A stretch of 6,437 nt of DNA. It comes from CAZFER01 sp964517495 (GTDB lineage: Bacteria; Hinthialibacterota; Hinthialibacteria; Hinthialibacterales; Hinthialibacteraceae). Positions within the stretch are counted from its first letter, which is position 1. Each line of letters begins with the position of its first letter. A program made the position numbers and the translations under genes. This document shows positions 5,302 through 6,437 of this stretch, in pieces. The stretch covers positions 1-6,437 of the forward strand of contig CAZFER010000143.1 in NCBI GenBank assembly GCA_964517495.1, read 5' to 3'. The notes below the pieces were generated by a model that was given only the letters and a program-made list of their open reading frames with translations, was not told the origin of the DNA and made no database searches.

Positions 5302-5651
5302 CCTTTCCTAAACGTGGTGAGGTGTACCTTATCAATTTTGACCCCACTATCGGTTCAGAGATCAAAAAGACCCGTCCAGCCATTATTATACAAAACGATA
5401 TCGCCAATCAATACAGCCCCATTACCATCGTCGGGGCCATTACCTCTCGCTATGACGACCGACTGTACCCAACCGAGGTTCTCATTGAAGCAAAAGAAGG
5501 CGGTTTAACTGCTGATTCGGTTGTATTGCTTAACCAAATTCGCTCGATCGACAAACAGCGCTTGATTAAAAAATTGGGGTGTGTGAAACCGGATACCATG
5601 GCGCGTATTAACCACGCCCTTCTCATCAGTTGTGGGCTCATTGACGTGTAA
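5280..5651 (+). CDS. mazF: MazF/PemK/EndoA-type mRNA interferase toxin
   Basis: Sequence-specific endoribonuclease toxin of 123 aa, slightly longer than the usual 110-117 because of a basic N-terminal extension before the first strand. Hallmarks are RGEVYLINFDP at 12-22, GSE at 25-27, the RPAIIIQNDIANQYSP segment with the catalytic-type R32, GAIT with T55, PTEV near 64-67, DSVVLLNQIRSIDKQRL at 79-95, and ISCGLID at the end. R32 and T55 correspond to R25 and T48 of Bacillus EndoA, so the active site looks intact. The similarity is closest to the EndoA subgroup, whose members cut at UACAU-type sites; specificity here is inferred, not shown. ATG at 5280 lies inside the antitoxin gene, with AGAAGAAG upstream as a weak ribosome site. 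A GTG at 5256 would add 8 residues and is less likely. Confidence 0.93.
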   Translation: MRKRSTVTFPKRGEVYLINFDPTIGSEIKKTRPAIIIQNDIANQYSPITIVGAITSRYDDRLYPTEVLIEAKEGGLTADSVVLLNQIRSIDKQRLIKKLGCVKPDTMARINHALLISCGLIDV

Positions 5652-5689
5652 TTGTTGGTATATCAGGCAATCGGCCAATTTCCAAAACC

Positions 5690-5701
5690 AATCCCTATTC
5701 A
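5690..5701 (-). repeat. 12-bp inverted repeat flanking the toxin-antitoxin cassette, right arm
   Basis: AATCCCTATTCA is the exact reverse complement of 4972-4983. It lies 39 bp after the toxin stop codon and 26 bp before the second copy of the long direct repeat. The 5652-5726 interval that contains it holds no clear terminator, although TTTTTGTTT follows at 5709-5717. Confidence 0.5.
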
Positions 5702-5726
5702 ATCCAATTTTTGTTTATATATAGCT

Positions 5727-5927
5727 GGAGAGTGCGAAGTTCTGCCAGCAAATCAGGGAGAAAAAAGGGGGTAGCGTTCCCTATGCATTGCGAGCCAGCC
5801 TGTTGGATTTTCTTGTGAATTCACCCGAGGACCATACACTCAAGAAAATTCACTCAAAAAAATATCGACCTTGCGCAAATACAAGAATATCAAATGGCTG
5901 GTTGAAAGAACATAGATTTAAAATGCA
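5727..5927 (+). repeat. Long direct repeat, copy 2 (right of the toxin-antitoxin pair)
   Basis: Second copy of the 201-bp repeat at 4740-4940, in the same orientation and identical except for A at 5765. Weaker similarity goes on to about 5956. The frame open in copy 1 is open here too and ends at TAA 5953-5955. The copy difference removes one base pair of the ATAGGG/CCCTAT hairpin. Near-identity in non-genic DNA implies recent duplication or ongoing gene conversion. Recombination between the copies would delete the toxin-antitoxin pair and leave one repeat. Confidence 0.9.
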
Positions 5928-6002
5928 TTCAAACTTAAGACTGTCCAGTAAATAACATGAGTGTACAAAAAAGTCCATTAGATTGACTGGATTGCGGTTT
6001 TA

Positions 6003-6049
6003 TTGCTAAAAAATGCTTATTTTATGTCTAAATTTTCAATCTTTAGCAA
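6003..6049. repeat. Inverted TTGCTAAA pair, first unit
   Basis: TTGCTAAA at 6003-6010 (within TTTTATTGCTAAA) faces TTTAGCAA at 6042-6049. The start-to-start spacing of 39 bases equals that of the second unit at 6102-6148, and the two units are 99 bp apart. The intervening sequences are only weakly alike, so the motif spacing is conserved better than the filler. Confidence 0.5.
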
Positions 6050-6097
6050 AAGAATAATCTTTTGATTTTGCTAGACTTACAATTTTTCATGATTGTT

Positions 6098-6152
6098 TTT
6101 ATTGCTAAATTTAAAGATAAACTCAAATATTTCTCAGAGATTTAGCAATAAA
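6098..6152. repeat. 13-bp inverted repeat containing TTGCTAAA, second unit
   Basis: TTTATTGCTAAAT (6098-6110) is exactly repeated in reverse complement at 6140-6152, with 29 bases between the arms. It lies 28 bp beyond the stop of the minus-strand partial gene. The stem is AT-rich and no T run follows on the minus strand, so a terminator is unlikely. A protein-binding site or the relic of a mobile element end fits better. Confidence 0.55.
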
Positions 6153-6179
6153 CTATTTCGCCAATAGAGATTGATATTT

Positions 6180-6437
6180 TCATTTAATTAATACCCATTT
6201 CCCTTTTTTACGGCTTCCAATGCGATCAACAATCCCTTTTTTTTTCATTCCTTGTAATAGGTTTCTTACCCTGTTAATCTTTTGTTCATGGTTCAAGACA
6301 TCAGAGAACTTTTCCAATAATAAATCATCAAACTCTTTACGCCTGGCTTCACCAAACTCTTCCAAATAGGAAATTACCATCCTCTCATAATGATCTTTAT
6401 CAAAAGCTCTTTGTTTAATATAATCCGCTTTTGCTCC
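6180..6437 (-). CDS. C-terminal part of an AlbA_2/Schlafen-type ATP-binding regulator-like protein (partial)
   Basis: The frame is open from the window edge to the TGA at 6182-6180, giving the last 85 residues; the start lies outside. The ATG at 6380 is internal, since 19 further codons upstream stay open (beginning GAKADYIKQRAF). The visible part is a winged-helix-like tail: a helix around MVISYLEEFGEARRKEFDDLLL, then DVLNHEQKINRVRNLLQGMKKKG, and a basic end GSRKKGKWVL. From memory this matches the closing domain of proteins with an N-terminal AlbA_2 (Schlafen) domain and a GHKL-type ATPase core, often annotated as putative DNA-binding or transcriptional regulators and frequent in accessory regions. 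The diagnostic domains are not in the window, so the family name is tentative while the coding call is firm. Confidence 0.62.
   Translation of the reverse strand, partial: GAKADYIKQRAFDKDHYERMVISYLEEFGEARRKEFDDLLLEKFSDVLNHEQKINRVRNLLQGMKKKGIVDRIGSRKKGKWVLIK

Larger units (their letters stand above)
5957..6179. other. AT-rich intergenic region with TTGCTAAA repeats
   Basis: No reading frame of note occurs here. The stretch is very AT-rich and contains two pairs of inverted TTGCTAAA/TTTAGCAA motifs (listed separately), plus a near-match, TTTGCTAGA, at about 6067-6075. It lies downstream of the minus-strand gene that ends at 6180 and beyond direct repeat copy 2, so it is not an obvious promoter region for any gene in the window. 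Confidence 0.5.

Noticed and set aside
5080..5702. Minus-strand frames opposite the antitoxin and toxin genes
   Set aside because: They lie antisense to clearly conserved MazE/MazF-type coding sequence and show no independent support.
4740..5927. CRISPR array or integron attC sites as the explanation for the long repeats
   Set aside because: There are only two 201-bp copies, with a gene pair between them, and no short regular repeat-spacer pattern. No convincing GTTRRRY core sites frame the cassette.

Overview
The window looks like a chromosomal segment from a Gram-negative, Tat-exporting bacterium with an anaerobic or facultatively anaerobic electron-transport capacity. The evidence is two twin-arginine leaders, a NapH-type membrane iron-sulfur protein and a perfect FNR-type box. 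I cannot place the taxon from the sequence. The left half is ordinary core-like coding DNA. From about 4.6 kb rightward the DNA has accessory character: AT-rich, rich in repeats, and carrying a toxin-antitoxin (TA) module and the end of another accessory-type gene.

Left part (165-3111, minus strand): a compact three-gene operon, read right to left. It encodes a Tat-exported DUF362 protein, a polytopic NapH-like 4Fe-4S protein, and a Tat-exported NapG-like protein with four 4Fe-4S clusters. The last two genes are separated by one base. The likely scheme is that the membrane protein takes electrons from quinol (or returns them) and passes them through the periplasmic ferredoxin-like protein to a periplasmic acceptor, with DUF362 as partner or client. 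No NapA/B/C catalytic subunit is present. A TTGAT-N4-ATCAA box lies about 42 bp upstream of the start site implied by a GATAAT -10 element, the geometry of a class II FNR-activated promoter.

Middle (3112-4660): a long AT-rich divergent intergenic region with several inverted repeats. It is followed by a plus-strand gene for a secreted, predicted beta-rich protein of unknown function (3527-4555). After it come a perfect palindrome and an intrinsic terminator that points leftward, although no leftward gene is visible before it.

Right part (4719-6437): a MazE/MazF (EndoAI/EndoA-type) TA pair with overlapping genes. It is driven by a consensus TTGACA-17-TATAAT promoter with a dyad operator in the spacer and an apparently leaderless start. 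The pair sits between two direct repeats of 201 bp that differ at one base, and a 12-bp inverted repeat lies just inside them. Beyond the second repeat is an AT-rich intergenic stretch with two similarly spaced inverted-repeat pairs of TTGCTAAA, 99 bp apart. The window ends in the C-terminal 85 codons of a minus-strand gene resembling the winged-helix tail of AlbA_2/Schlafen-type ATP-binding regulators.
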